In this document: one piece after another, positions 11,876 to 23,079 of the stretch
Layout: each line of letters begins with the position of its first letter
How positions within the stretch are numbered: position 1 is the first letter of the stretch
From: Gonatopus flavifemur
Taxonomy: Eukaryota; Arthropoda; Insecta; Hymenoptera; Dryinidae
Assembly: GCA_018340375.1 (NCBI GenBank)
Contig: JAFFJZ010000016.1
Coordinates: 3,417,372 to 3,481,371, forward strand
DNA length: 64,000 nt
Direction: 5' to 3'
The notes under the pieces: model-generated
Seen by the model: the letters and a program-made list of their open reading frames with translations, nothing else
What the model was told of the DNA's origin: nothing
The model's database searches: none
Made by a program: the position numbers and the translations under genes

Positions 11876-12385
11876 GAGGATTAAGATTGTTCTCCATCAG
11901 ATATTGATTAGTCTCTCTTATAAGCCCTTTTACGAGTATAGCAGCACAATTAGTTGATAACTGATCACAAACAGTTGCAATGATTTGCAACCCAGTTTTA
12001 GATATTTCAGTGACCACAGTTTTAATGCACTGCTTTAGTACTTCCGTGCTTGTTTAACTTCCACAGCAACCATAAAACACTGGAATTTTCCAGCCTGTTG
12101 AAATTCCTCTGACCATGAAGACAATTGCATGATCAGCAAATACATTTGTGCGTTTAAAACCAAAATCTTGAAATCCTATAATTTGATCTCGTTTTGAATC
12201 ATATTGTACCTGGGCGTTCAACTTCATTTCATCCCATATCAGTATAAAAACTTTCTGTTCTGGATCATTCATTTTGTCGACCTGAGTTTTCAAATTTCGA
12301 ACTAAAGAAGGGCAAATGCCTGCTTCCAAAGGTAATTTCTTTAATAAGGTACGCAAAGTTGACGGAATCGGTAATGTGAAAAGTT
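11876..12385 (-). pseudogene. P-element-type transposase, N-terminal catalytic part (decayed)
   Basis: The minus-strand reading contains LPIPSTLRTLLKKLPLEAG, then LIWDEMKLNAQVQYDSK and IIGFQDFG. The Asp in DEM is the first catalytic acid of P-type transposases. A TAA at 12054-12056 interrupts. The same frame continues with TVCDQLSTNCAA, holding the second acidic block, and ends at a good splice donor (CTC|GTGAGT, exon end ~11876). No THAP zinc finger was found upstream. With the C-terminal pieces at 1.3-2.4 kb on the same strand, this may be one element opened up by insertions, but two different copies are equally possible. Confidence 0.75.
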
Positions 12386-13930
12386 GAGAAAGTAAATTGA
12401 GGCGATTGTTTGAAGATTGTCAATGCTAAAATTTTTTCGTCTATTGTATATTTTCTGCCCTGTAATTATAACGGAATAAGAAATACTATTAATGACATGA
12501 ATGAAATGTATTATGTACAGCACACAGATATCCATCGAATATCCAGGATATCTGGGATATCCAATGAAGATGCAATGGACCTCAAATGGATATTCGACGG
12601 ACATTTGGATATCTATTGAATATCTCATGGATGCCCTATCCAGGGGTGCTGGATGAGTAAGTCCCTCAATCAAAATAAAAAACCATACTTTCATATTTGG
12701 TTTATAATCACACCTCTCATAGCACTTTTCGTCTTCAATATATCTTGAGAAATTATTTAAAATAGTTCAAAAAGTCTTACGGAACATGAGAAGATATCTT
12801 TGAGAAGTGCCAAACAGTTTTTACCTCTCAAAGATATCTACAAAAACGATTTTAGGAATCTTCTACAAATGTCTAAAAGGCATCTTGTAGAAAGTTCCAA
12901 AAGGTTTGTGAAAACATTCTAGTATATATTAGACATGAGGACTGTTACAACATTTAAAGGATATCTTTTCGTGTTGCAAAAGATTTTTTCAAGTATTCGG
13001 AATGATTTTTCAATATATCTTTAGGACAAACAGTACTACGTGGACCCCTTAGACTGGAATTTGATGCCAGCGTTTTTGTCGCTACGATTATTCATTAACA
13101 GAGAAATTACAAGACCTGTTTTTTCTACTAATGTGTTGCTACGACAAAAACGCGGAAGAAAAATTTCAGCTCCACTTTTGAATTATGGGTCTAATTTGAG
13201 GTCTGCATATGATCAATTTGTGGTCACCTGCAATTGATAAAATTCATACTTGAACGACGAAGCATGAATTAATCACCAATCATGGTATCCACACTTAAAA
13301 AGTGAGGTAATCGTGACTCAAGTATGGGATTTGACCCAAAAGTATAGTTTTTTTGCTATGTTCAATGTTTGGTCACTGAAGCAAAGAACAATCCAGAATT
13401 TCAAATCAAATTATATCCGATTGAACATTTGATTTCGTTGTGCTGAAATGATGTTTTCATCAGGTAGACAGAAATTAATTGATTATTGTAATAAATTTTT
13501 TCACGCTTAACCCATCAGGTCCGGGAAATGCAGGATTTCAACTGTAATTTTAAACGTTGCAAATGATATATAAATCATTCAAAACTCATGGCAAACATAC
13601 CTTACCTACTATTTTCGAGGTTGCTCTTTCGGTTGCTGAGGTCAAAATTACCTTCAGATGGCACTGGAATACCGATATGGCCGATTTAAAATAAAAAGTC
13701 GACAAAAAATTGGAGGATATTTGACTTTGTGATTTTCACGGGTTGAGAATGCACTCAAAGTTATTCGAAACATCAACCAAGGGTGCACAAAATATCTCAA
13801 CTTTACGATAGAATTTTTTCCCAGACTTGAAGGAGACCTAACCTCTCTCAATTTACCATATATATCCACCAAAATAACTCGCAACTCTGAGAATCTAGAG
13901 AAAATTGACAGAACATATAATTTTATTCGT
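12386..13930. other. No gene; small palindromes
   Basis: No convincing ORF. At ~12527-12625 an inverted pair of ATATCC-rich stretches (GATATCCATCGAATATCC and GGATATCTATTGAATATC) indicates a small MITE-like palindrome. Positions 12760-13000 hold AAAGATATC/CTAAAAGGCATCTT words like those at 5150-5450. From ~13650 to 13930 there is plain AT-rich sequence. Confidence 0.45.
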
Positions 13931-13939
13931 TCAGTATTC

Positions 13940-14390
13940 TTCAAGAGAAGTACCCGGAGGTTTTTGAGGTCGCTGACTCCGAATCAAACATCAGATTTTC
14001 AAAATTCAAAATGACGGGCGAAAAGTCAGAAAAAGCCTCGAAAATGGATGAAAATCGGTATGCTCAGGTTTTTGAGGTTCCTGATTACGGATCCATTATC
14101 AGATTTTCAATATTCAAGATGGGTGACCTGAGATGGTGGATGAAAAGTCAAAAAAAGCCTCGGAGATGGATTGAAATCGATCCACCGAGGTTATTGAGGT
14201 CGCTGATTACGAATTCAGCATTAGATTCCCACAATTCCAGATGGCGGACCCAAGATGGTGGACGAAAATTCGAGAAAACTCTCGAAGATGAATGAAAATC
14301 GGTGAACTGGGGTTTTTGAGGTCACTGACAACGAATCCAGCATCAGATGTTCAAAATTCAAGATGACGGATTCAATATGACATACCGAAA
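13940..14390 (+). repeat. Decayed tandem array of ~105-bp units related to the Transib arms
   Basis: Four diverged units carry the order 'GGTTTTTGAGGTCGCTGA .. ACGAATCC .. AGATTTTCAAAATTCAA .. ATGG(C/T)GGA .. GAAAATCGG'. The same order of words occurs in the arrays inside both Transib elements (15.24-15.99, 20.05-20.40, 23.08-23.85, 27.4-27.7 kb). It lies outside the LTR element and may be the remnant arm of an older Transib (inference). Confidence 0.7.
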
Positions 14391-15239
14391 TTCATGACAT
14401 CACTCAAAATCATGCAATAATGTTTATACGTGAAGTTTCCCCAAGAAAATTGGTTGTTTTTGTCCGTTAATTATTCCATGTGCACGTTTCTAAAGTCAAA
14501 CTACGTAGCAAGTTTCTTTTCTTGTATGTTCCCCAATGACTCAGTTCTTCATGCGATGAATTTCGTCTTTATTTCCTCCGATTCATTTGATGGTAATGTC
14601 AAATTCAATGACCCTAATAATAACTGTGTGATGTAATAAATGATCACAAAAAGGATCGCGAGGTGGCACCACGCACGATCCCTATTGATCGTAATCGGAA
14701 ACTTTCAGGACTAGTTAGTTCACCCGAAAGAACATAGCTGTCGCTCGCTTATACGACAATCGGGAACACGTCTCCTCTCCCTCGCTATTCCTGTCCTCCT
14801 CTAATCCCTGCCCTCTTCCTATTTGTTGAGGTTTCCCGCCCCTAAGGAGGCAGCGCCACCTATACCACGGATGCCCGGAAGGATTGGTTCAACGCCAGGA
14901 GGCGATACCAACGCTATCTCGGCCGTTCCTAGATCGACAACCTCCCAGGAGGCTGGAAACCACTCGTGGGTAACACCATCTCTCTCCAACCCCGGACCAC
15001 AGAGAAAGAGAGAGAGAGCTCGGATAAGTCGTCTCCGAGGATACTACCCCGGCCCTGAACCGGTGGAACAACGTCAGAGACCAACCCGACCACGCTGCAC
15101 AGTGGGGAAATCTAGAAAAACGTGTTTCAAAATAACATTCTGGCAAGACTAATGGACCGATTTCAATGATCTTTCTTCCAAATTGAAGCTGATTAAATGC
15201 CAAACAAATCTATCGAAGCACATTTTGGAAAAGTCATCA

Positions 15240-15990
15240 AATTCAAAATGGCGGATCCAATATGGCGGACGAAAATGAAAAAATCTCGTCGAATCGTCTT
15301 CAAAATCGTTACTCGGGGGTTTTTGGGGTCGCTGATCACGAATCCAAGGTCAAAAATATCAAATTTCAAAATGGCGGATCCAATATGGCGGACGAAAATG
15401 AAAAACTCTCATCGAATCGTCTTCAAAACGTTACTCGGGGGTTTTTGGGGTCGCTGATCACGAATCCAAGGTCAAAAATATCAAATTCAAAATGGCGGAT
15501 CCAATATGGCGGACAAAAATGAAAAAATCTCATCGAATCGTCTTCAAAACCGTTACTCGGGGGTTTTTGGGGTCGCTGATCACGAATCCAAGGTCAAAAA
15601 TATCAAATTTCAAAATGGCGGATCCAATATGGCGGACGAAAATGAAAAACTCTCATCGAATCGTCTTCAAAACGTTACTCGGGGGTTTTTGGGGTCGCTG
15701 ATCACGAATCCAAGGTCAAAAATATCAAATTTCAAAATGGCGGATCCAATATGGCGGACGAAAATGAAAAACTCTCATCGAATCGTCTTCAAAACGTTAC
15801 TCGGGGGTTTTTGGGGTCGCTGATCACGAATCCAAGGTCAAAAATATCAAATTCAAAATGGCGGATCCAATATGGCGGACAAAAATGAAAAAATCTCATC
15901 GAATCGTCTTCAAAACCGTTACTCGGGGGTTTTTGGGGTCGCTGATCACGAATTCGTGGTCAAAAATATCAAATTCAGGATGGCAGATCC
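15240..15990 (+). repeat. Subterminal tandem array, left arm of Transib-1
   Basis: Six to seven units of ~121-123 bp, each with AAATGGCGGATCC and CAATATGGCGGAC, then CTCATCGAATCGTCTTCAAAA and GGGGGTTTTTGGGGTCGCTG. The best-preserved core starts near 15248, 15371, 15492, 15615, 15738 and 15858. Long open frames across it are by-products of a unit without stops and are not genes. Each unit has two AANATGGC motifs. Confidence 0.92.
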
Positions 15991-16233
15991 AATATGGCGA
16001 ACATGAATTTGAAAAACTCACCGAATCGTCTTGAGGGTCATCACTGGAGGATTTGTGGGGTTCCTGATCACGAATTCATGGTCGAAAATGTCTAACTTCA
16101 AATGGCACACTCAATATCACTGTTGGACGTTTGAAATGAGATAATCTATAATCACTCCGAAACAATGAAAGGTAATGATAACGATAATGTCAGTGCTTTT
16201 CTATTGATTGTAATCCCAACCGTACTCAATCAC

Positions 16234-18223
16234 TCATGGTTGACTCCTTTGGGTAAATAAGTCTTGCACATCTTTATCCAAGTTAATTGGAGAATGTTTC
16301 CATTCAGAACGCATATGACTGATCAATGGATCGGAAGAAATCAGCAATTTATGAATGATATCTTCATTCGTAACAAGTCTGTGCATCTTCCGGGTATTAA
16401 ATTCTTTATAATGCTTGAAATCTTTGTTTCGGGCTTCCTGAGCCTCTTCTGACAGTTCTCCGATCGGTATTATATGAGAATCAATAATTTTTGAACCATG
16501 GATCAGAATTTTATGGAGTGATGGTGGCATATAGTACCATGGATAAAGTCGCACATATAGCTCCGCTGTTTGTGCACAATATTCTTCAAATTTCTGAGTC
16601 TCAATTTCTCTGCCACAAGCAAGGGTTTTCAGAATGACAGCAAATCTGCGGATTAATTCCTCATTCACTCCTGTGATTTTTGATGTGAGTTGTGGATCTT
16701 GGAAAAATCTCCTCGCGGTATTTCCATCATTGCTGGTACCTGATCCTTGTCTTGGCATATCTATGTGCAACCCAATTTCATTTTTGAATGCTTTCTGAAT
16801 TTTCTCCTTAGCTTCTTTTTTTTTTATCTTGTCATCATTATTCCTTGCTGCCCACTTGCAGAAATCTAATCGATATGCTATGTGCAGTACAGTTCCCATC
16901 AAACGTATCCAAGCATGCAACGTAGAAAGCCCATACTTGAAGTTGTCAGGGATTTCGGGTTTCTGTTTTACTTTTGATAAATCGTTCATCTCTGACGGCT
17001 TTGCTCCACATATAACACAGTTCGACGATGATGTTGTATTAGTCAGAGCTTGACATACCTTTCCATCTATCATAGTGAGGAAAAACTCATGCTTAACCTC
17101 AAATTGGCCCATTGCTGTTTGTATTATGGTCGGATCAAGATGTTGTATTTGCTGTTGGATTATATCCACCTCGTGTCTTATTTTATCCAAATTTTCACGT
17201 GCATATTCAAATTTTATCGGGCGACAGTATTTGGTTGAGCACGGGCGAGGATTTTTCCAAATCAGTTGACGTCTTTCAAGGGTTTGAGCTTCCAGTTGCA
17301 AAGGGACCATTGAAATCATGAAAATAGATTCATCCGACAATGTTTCATCAGAAAAAGTCTGCTTATATTGACTCTGATTGGAAGCCCCATCACACCCCCA
17401 TTTGCCTTGGAATTTCAAAGTAATGTCATGCCTATCAGTGGTACTGAACAATTCGGTTAAACATCCCATCACTTCCGGAATCTCCGATATGCGTCGAATG
17501 GTCAGGTCAATTAAACTTTTGAAATCAATCTCTGCACCACCTTCAGATACTGTCAAGGCTGAAGGTGGAGGGTAACACCTTCTTTTTGCATTAGCAAGAT
17601 TTCTATATGAAGGAAAAACGTCGGCATTAACTGCTTTTACATGTAGGCGAATGGTTTCATACCCGTGTTTACTCAACTTTGCGTCTTCTATCATGCTCAG
17701 AGATTCATCAGCAGTTAATCGAGAATGAGGAATTGATGGATTTTTCATATTGTCTTCCTCCTCTAGTAATAATTTATTTATAGTATTTGCTAATCCCACT
17801 TTTCCAGCAGCTCTCAAATTACTCAAAAGCATCTTGGATTTCATCCACTGAATACAAATCTCTCAATGTACTCGTCTTTCTCCACTTAGTGGCTCGTGAA
17901 CCATCATTGAAATCATTCAAAGATTTCCTACCAGCTTTTGAACTGTTCAACGATACTGTGAAGTCGGAATCCAGCCAGTCTTCGTTTTTTTTGTTAAATT
18001 CACTTTCGTTGAACAGTGCTGCTTTATATCTTCTATTAAAAGCAGGGATGAAGTATTGGGATACTTTATTTTTTATGATATTTGAATTTTCACGATCAAA
18101 GTGGAAGTGCGTATTAATGTAATCTGAGATTTCATCAACACTTTTACTCTTGCTTCCCAAAAGTATACTGGAAAGAATCCGATTTTTTATTTCGAAATGG
18201 TTCATCTTAGAAGGATGTGGCAC
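16234..18223 (-). pseudogene. Transib transposase (RAG1-core relative), one frameshift
   Basis: The transposase catalyses excision and insertion of Transib DNA. The reading starts at ATG 18223 and shifts by one base near 17830 (the first frame would end at 17819). It continues in a 17844-16234 frame to TGA after FTQRSQP. Family hallmarks: KWGCDGASNQSQYKQ (first catalytic Asp), NPRPCSTKYCRPIKFE, MIDGKVCQAL (second Asp), CVICG (zinc Cys pair), NDGNTARRFF, LHKILIHG (zinc His pair) and EEAQEARNKDFK (catalytic Glu). Together the frames give ~660 residues, near Transib-2 in length. Unlike Transib-2, the region after NKDFK is uninterrupted: no intron. All three acids are intact, so only the frameshift stands against activity. 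Confidence 0.93.
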
Positions 18224-18555
18224 AAGAAATGAATTTCCATTGAAATAACCACAAAAGATGACTTATCAACCATACACTGCGATATTACTTTAAAAACAAC
18301 CACGACCTAGCTCACTCCAATATAATTATCAAAATCTCAACTACGATACATATGATATGAACATACTACTATATGAAAATCAAAATTTGCTTCAATCGCT
18401 ATAACGTACGTTCAACGCTTTACAATACAATACAACACACAACAGCGTATATGAGGAAAAACAAAACACCGAACGGAAACAAAAGAAAAGCACGGGAGAC
18501 GTTAGAATTTCAATTTATTACATTGATGTATCGTTAAACATCGCGATTCGACGTA

Positions 18556-18848
18556 CACTGAGAAAAAACATTTCGTTATCTCAACCAAATTGTGTTTTGG
18601 TTGAATGCACAAAATATTTGTTTAGCACAACCACATTTCGGTTGATATAACCAAATTTTTAGTATAGTTAACCAAAATTTGTCAACCGAATTGATTTGGT
18701 TGGGCATATATCAACAAAATCTCTTGTTCATCACAACAAAAACATTTGGTTACCTGAACCAAAATTTGGTGTTTGGTAAATTAATTCTTTGTTTGGGCAT
18801 ATATCAACAAAACTGTTTGGTTAGTACAACAAAACATTCTTCTCAGTG
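18556..18848. mobile_element. TA-flanked MITE with CACTGAGAAAA end
   Basis: The left end is CACTGAGAAAAAACATTTCG and the right end AACATTCTTCTCAGTG. TA lies on both sides (18554-18555, 18849-18850). The interior is a run of AACCAAA/TTTGGTT words in both orientations, with no ORF. It inserted into the central, non-duplicated part of Transib-1. The same terminus appears at 47251-49114, and a variant at 54541-55325. Confidence 0.82.
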
Positions 18849-18898
18849 TATCTTTTTCTTGTATGAAATAAATTCTGTATGGAGTTTCGTGTCTTTGA

Positions 18899-19780
18899 GG
18901 ATATGTTCATATCATATGTGTCGTAGTTGAGATTTTGATCATTGATAGATGGAAAGGTATGTCAAGCTCTGACTAATACAAGATCATCGTCAAACTGTGT
19001 TATATTTGGAGCAAAGCCGTCAGAGATGAACGATTTATCAAAAGTAAAACAGAAACCCGAAATCCCTGACAACTTCAAGTATGGGCTTTCTACGTTGCAT
19101 GCTTGGATACGTTTGATGGAAACTGTACTGCACATAGCATATCGATTAGATTTCTGCAAGTGGGCAGCAAGGAATAATGATGACAAGATAAAAAAAAAAG
19201 AAGCTAAGGAGAAAATTCAGAAAGAATACAAAATGAAATTGGGTTGCACATAGATATGCCAAGACAAGGATCAGGTACCAGCAATGATGGAAATACCGCG
19301 AGGAGATTTTTCCAAGATCCACAACTCACATCAAAAATCACAGGAGTGAATGAGGAATTAATCCGCAGATTTGCTGTCATTCTGAAAACCCTTGCTTGTG
19401 GCAGAGAAATTGAGACTCAGAAATTTGAAGAATATTGTGCACAAACAGCGGAGCTATATGTGCGACTTTATCCATGGTACTATATGCCACCATCACTCCA
19501 TAAAATTCTGATCCATGGTTCAAAAATTATTGATTCTCATATAATACCGATCGGAGAACTGTCAGAAGAGGCTCAGGAAGCCCGAAACAAAGATTTCAAG
19601 CATTATAAAGAATTTAATACCCGGAAGATGCACAGACTTGTTACGAATGAAGATATCATTCATAAATTGCTGATTTCTTCCGATCCATTGATCAGTCATA
19701 TGCGTTCTGAATGGAAACATTCTCCAATTAACTTGGATAAAGATGTGCAAGACTTATTTACCCAAAGGAGTCAACCATGA
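18899..19780 (+). pseudogene. Truncated inverted copy of Transib-1 transposase (3' half)
   Basis: 18899-18942 is the inverted copy of ~18330-18373 (gene-upstream sequence). It is joined directly to coding sequence starting at IDGKVCQAL, the counterpart of ~17074. From there to the stop after FTQRSQP at 19780 it matches the minus-strand gene closely. It has one local change: the segment after EKIQK has lost a base or so and shifts frame near 19220-19245. The N-terminal half and the first catalytic Asp are absent. It is the second arm of the dimer and cannot make a working enzyme. Confidence 0.92.
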
Positions 19781-20039
19781 GTGATTGAGTACGGTTGGGA
19801 TTACAATCAATAGAAAAGCACTGACATTATCGTTATCATTACCTTTCATTGTTTCGGAGTGATTATAGATTATCTCATTTCAAACTTCCAACAGTGATAT
19901 TGAGTGTGCCATTTGAAGTTAGACATTTTCGACCATGAATTCGTGATCAGGAACCCCACAAATCCTCCAGTGATGACCCTCAAGACGATTCGGTGAGTTT
20001 TTCAAATTCATGTTCGCCATATTGGATCTGCCATCCTGA

Positions 20040-20400
20040 ATTTGATATTTTTGACCACGAATTCGTGATCAGCGACCCCAAAAACCCCCGAGTAACGGTT
20101 TTGAAGACGATTCGATGAGATTTTTTCATTTTTGTCCGCCATATTGGATCCGCCATTTTGAATTTGATATTTTTGACCTTGGATTCGTGATCAGCGACCC
20201 CAAAAACCCCCGAGTAACGTTTTGAAGACGATTCGATGAGAGTTTTTCATTTTCGTCCGCCATATTGGATCCGCCATTTTGAAATTTGATATTTTTGACC
20301 TTGGATTCGTGATCAGCGACCCCAAAAACCCCCGAGTAACGATTTTGAAGACGATTCGACGAGATTTTTTCATTTTCGTCCGCCATATTGCCTCCGCCAT
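20040..20400 (-). repeat. Subterminal tandem array, right arm of Transib-1
   Basis: Three full units plus a partial one of the same ~121-bp repeat as at 15240-15990, in reverse orientation (GTCCGCCATATTGGATCCGC at ~20136, 20257 and, variant, 20377). The right arm has fewer units than the left, so the arms have diverged in copy number. Confidence 0.9.
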
Positions 20401-21565
20401 CTTGAAATTGATGACTTTTCCAAAATGTGCTTCGATAGATTTGTTTGGCATTTAATCAGCTTTAATTTGGAAGAAAGATCATTGGAATCGGTCTATTAGT
20501 CTTGCCAGAATGTTATTTTGAAACACGTTTTTCTAGATTTCCCCACTGTGCGCTGTACCCCTTCTTCCGGCTCCACCAAACGATGGAAAAGGACAGAAAC
20601 ACCCGCACCCAGAAAACCTCCACAACGCGCATGCGCATACTCACCTAACGAGTAGCTGGAGGCCACCACCGCCCAAGCCCGTAAAACGAGCTCCAGAAGT
20701 GAGCTCCAACGGAAAGTCCCCGACGGGGTCTGTATATGATTTTGTGAACTCACCCGTCGGGCAAGAAGAAGGAATTGGTCATCTTACATGTCACTCCTTG
20801 TATAACTGAGCGATCGGCAAGTTCACGACAGAAGCGTTATTTTGGCAAAAGAAAGAATTTAACAATACAGTGAGTGCCCGGTGCCATCGGAGTTCGACAC
20901 GTAGTAGAGAATTGCTCGTGTCACAAGGATTTTGACGGTGTGGAGTGCCTGTGCGGTGTTCTGGTGTAAAAGTGAGAGTGGTAAAACGGTGTCGTTCACG
21001 TGGCCTCCTCCACGTGTCCTCTCCTTTGATTTCTCTTTTCCCTCTTTGTTCTCATATAGAATCACCCCCTTCGCTCGTATTTGCCCTCCCCCGGTTACAT
21101 TTTATGGTCGCGGTTCCCCTATATTCCCCTTTTTCTTGGTTAATGTAAACGGCTTTATCCGTGTAGAGTTTCCCCTCGTGATCGTGTCCTCCGTCTTTTC
21201 TCTCATTCCCTTGTGTTCCCTTGGTTAATTTTATGAACGTTGATTGTATTTATATATGTATTTTCTTATCACGACGCGGTCGTGTCCATTGTGAAGTCAT
21301 TGAATTTGAAATACATATACACGTGGCAATACGTGTTTAACTGTATTCTCATATTTCCTTATTTGATTAATTAGAATCAACCCACCCCCTCTCCCTGAGC
21401 TTTTCCTTTTCCTTTGACCCCTCAAAACTGTCGTGAACACGTTGCTTGTTTCTGTTCAATATATTGCAGGTCCCGCTGTGGTGAATAAATATCCACGACA
21501 GGAGTCGTGGAGGCGCTCAACAACTCATGCGCCTTTGTGCATGGGTCCAGGTTATACCCATGACA

Positions 21566-21867
21566 AATTGGCGGTAGACGAGAAGCGAGATTGGGCCCAT
21601 CGTTATCACCGACGGGCACAAGGGCACAGAACCATCCGTTGGACAATGGATGATTCGTCCCCGGAACTCAGGCCCTCTGAGCCCGGATCTTCCTTGAATC
21701 CCGCACCCCCAACCCGTTCGAGACACATCCGGAAATTCTTACTCTCCTTTTGAGCTCTCCTCGGGACAACCCACGAGTCCACCCATATTGAATCAGCCCC
21801 CAACTCCCAACATATTCCCACGTCCCACGCTGTATCGTCTACCACATTTACTACGACGACAACCATT
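21566..21867 (+). promoter_or_regulatory. Primer-binding-site-like stretch and gag leader
   Basis: Directly after the left LTR comes AATTGGCGGTAGACGAGAAG. The inverted LTR at the other end is followed (minus strand) by AATTGGCGTCCAACGTGGGG. Both share TTGGCG, the place where a tRNA primer would anneal, and then diverge. The remaining ~280 bases to gag have no clear feature. Confidence 0.55.
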
Positions 21868-22977
21868 GTGAACGTCGACACCCGTGCCCCCATAACTGCC
21901 CCAATCACTTCTGTTCCCCAGAGGCGAATTATTCCCGCCAATCTCGGTGACTCTGGGTCAGCTATCGTGCAAAGCCCACCTCTGGTCACCTATCCACAAT
22001 ATTTTTCGACCATCCTCCCCAATCACACGGTGCATTCCAGTGATTTCCCCCCGTCTGCCCCAAGAACCACCCAATATGGCTCAGGAGGACACTCTTCGGC
22101 GCAAATCACGCCAACAACCTACATCTCCCAACCGATGGCCACAAAAGTGAGTCATAGCGCCCCGACAATCCCCACGACTGCTCCTACTCATGGAATTTAT
22201 AGCACTCCCAGCCCTCAATTGGCCCAACCCTATGGGTGCATCAATGATCCCAGCAGTTCGGTACCCGTGACCCAACACTTATACTCCCATGCCCCGACTC
22301 CCACGACAGTAGCGTCGATCCCTACTCAGCCCTCGTACTCTCAACCGCCAGTAGACTTCTCCCCCATACCGACGTCCCAAGCCCCGAGCAACCTACATGT
22401 CACTCCTCATTGGCAACAACAAGCCCATTTGCTACCCCTGATCACCTCCCAGTATGCCATGACCCAACCCTCTTATTCTCTTCCCCCTTATTACCAACCA
22501 ACCAGCATTAACACGTGGCCCAGTCCCCAACCCCCATCCGTTATGACCCCATACGTCCCGGCCGGAGCTCATCGCAGCAATCTAGCTGCTATTACCCGGG
22601 ATCGGCGTCTGTCCTTCTCCGGACTAGACGGCGATCCTGCGGAATTCCTGTGAAGATTGATTGGATACCGGGCCATGCGAAATTTGTCGGATTTGGAAGT
22701 CCTCAACTCAATGCCCACGGTTATAAAGGACATTGCCCTACAATGGTTCCGTATCAAGAGAACGTCCTTCACTTCCCTAGATTCCTTCCATAGTTCCTTC
22801 CGATATAGATTTGGTTCCGCGGATTACGAAGGAAAACTGCGCCTACAGGTGCTCACTCGATTTCAAGGACCAGATGAGACACCCGCAAATCACATCAATT
22901 GTGTGCAGCTTTTATGGTTAAGCATGCGCAGACCTTATCCTCTGGAAGAACAGCTTTCTCTGACGCTGGATCACATG
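21868..22977 (+). pseudogene. Gag, 5' part (retroelement), broken by a stop and by Transib-2
   Basis: Structural protein of the retroelement. Residues ~1-250 are Pro/Ser/Thr/Gln-rich and low in complexity. Near 22651-22653 an in-frame TGA interrupts. The same frame goes on with a retrotransposon-gag-like capsid segment (ALQWFRIKRTSF, LDSFHSSFRYRFG, LRLQVLTRFQGPDETPANHI). It stops inside DHMRP at the Transib-2 insertion and resumes in the same frame after 28272. The true start is uncertain, since the leader is open further upstream. Confidence 0.8.
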
Positions 22978-23079
22978 CGTCCCACAGTGGGGCCAAATGC
23001 CAAAAAGCTGGACAAAATTATAAGGGGCTCTCAAATTCGCTTGCAACTTCGTACTCGGGAAGTTTATGGGGTCACTGAT

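Larger units (their letters stand above)
15098..20550 (-). mobile_element. Transib-1: head-to-head Transib dimer
   Basis: The outer ends are CACAGTGGGGAAATCTAGAA at 15098 and its exact reverse complement ending at 20550. Both are bordered by the 5-bp direct repeat CGCTG (15093-15097, 20551-20555). Joining the flanks restores the LTR sequence found at 33.15 kb. The left ~3.4 kb is a minus-strand Transib copy with the whole gene. The right ~1.65 kb (from ~18899) is an inverted copy lacking ~1.25 kb (counterpart of 17075-18330). Both outer ends are therefore the element's 3' side. CACAGTG equals the V(D)J recombination signal heptamer, and GC-rich 5-bp duplications are typical of Transib. Confidence 0.92.
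14627..21565 (+). repeat. Left LTR (5' LTR), split by Transib-1
   Basis: It begins TGTGATG and ends CATGACA (CATCACA in the other copy), the short inverted ends usual for LTRs. Subtracting Transib-1 with one target duplication leaves ~1481 bp, against ~1468 bp for the right copy without its MITE. It is followed by TTGGCGGTAGACGAGAAG at 21568, which I take as a PBS beginning with TGGCG. Confidence 0.85.

Noticed and set aside
13040..13237. 65-codon frame with basic stretch
   Set aside because: Short, unsupported, in AT-rich non-coding sequence.
15197..15823. Long overlapping open frames with repeated MADENEK/GSLITNPRSK-like peptides
   Set aside because: They are translations of the ~121-bp tandem unit, open in several frames at once and mirrored at 20.1-20.45 kb. 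No start context or domain.
21606..22278. Minus-strand frames in the gag region
   Set aside because: Antisense to the gag frame; no domain.
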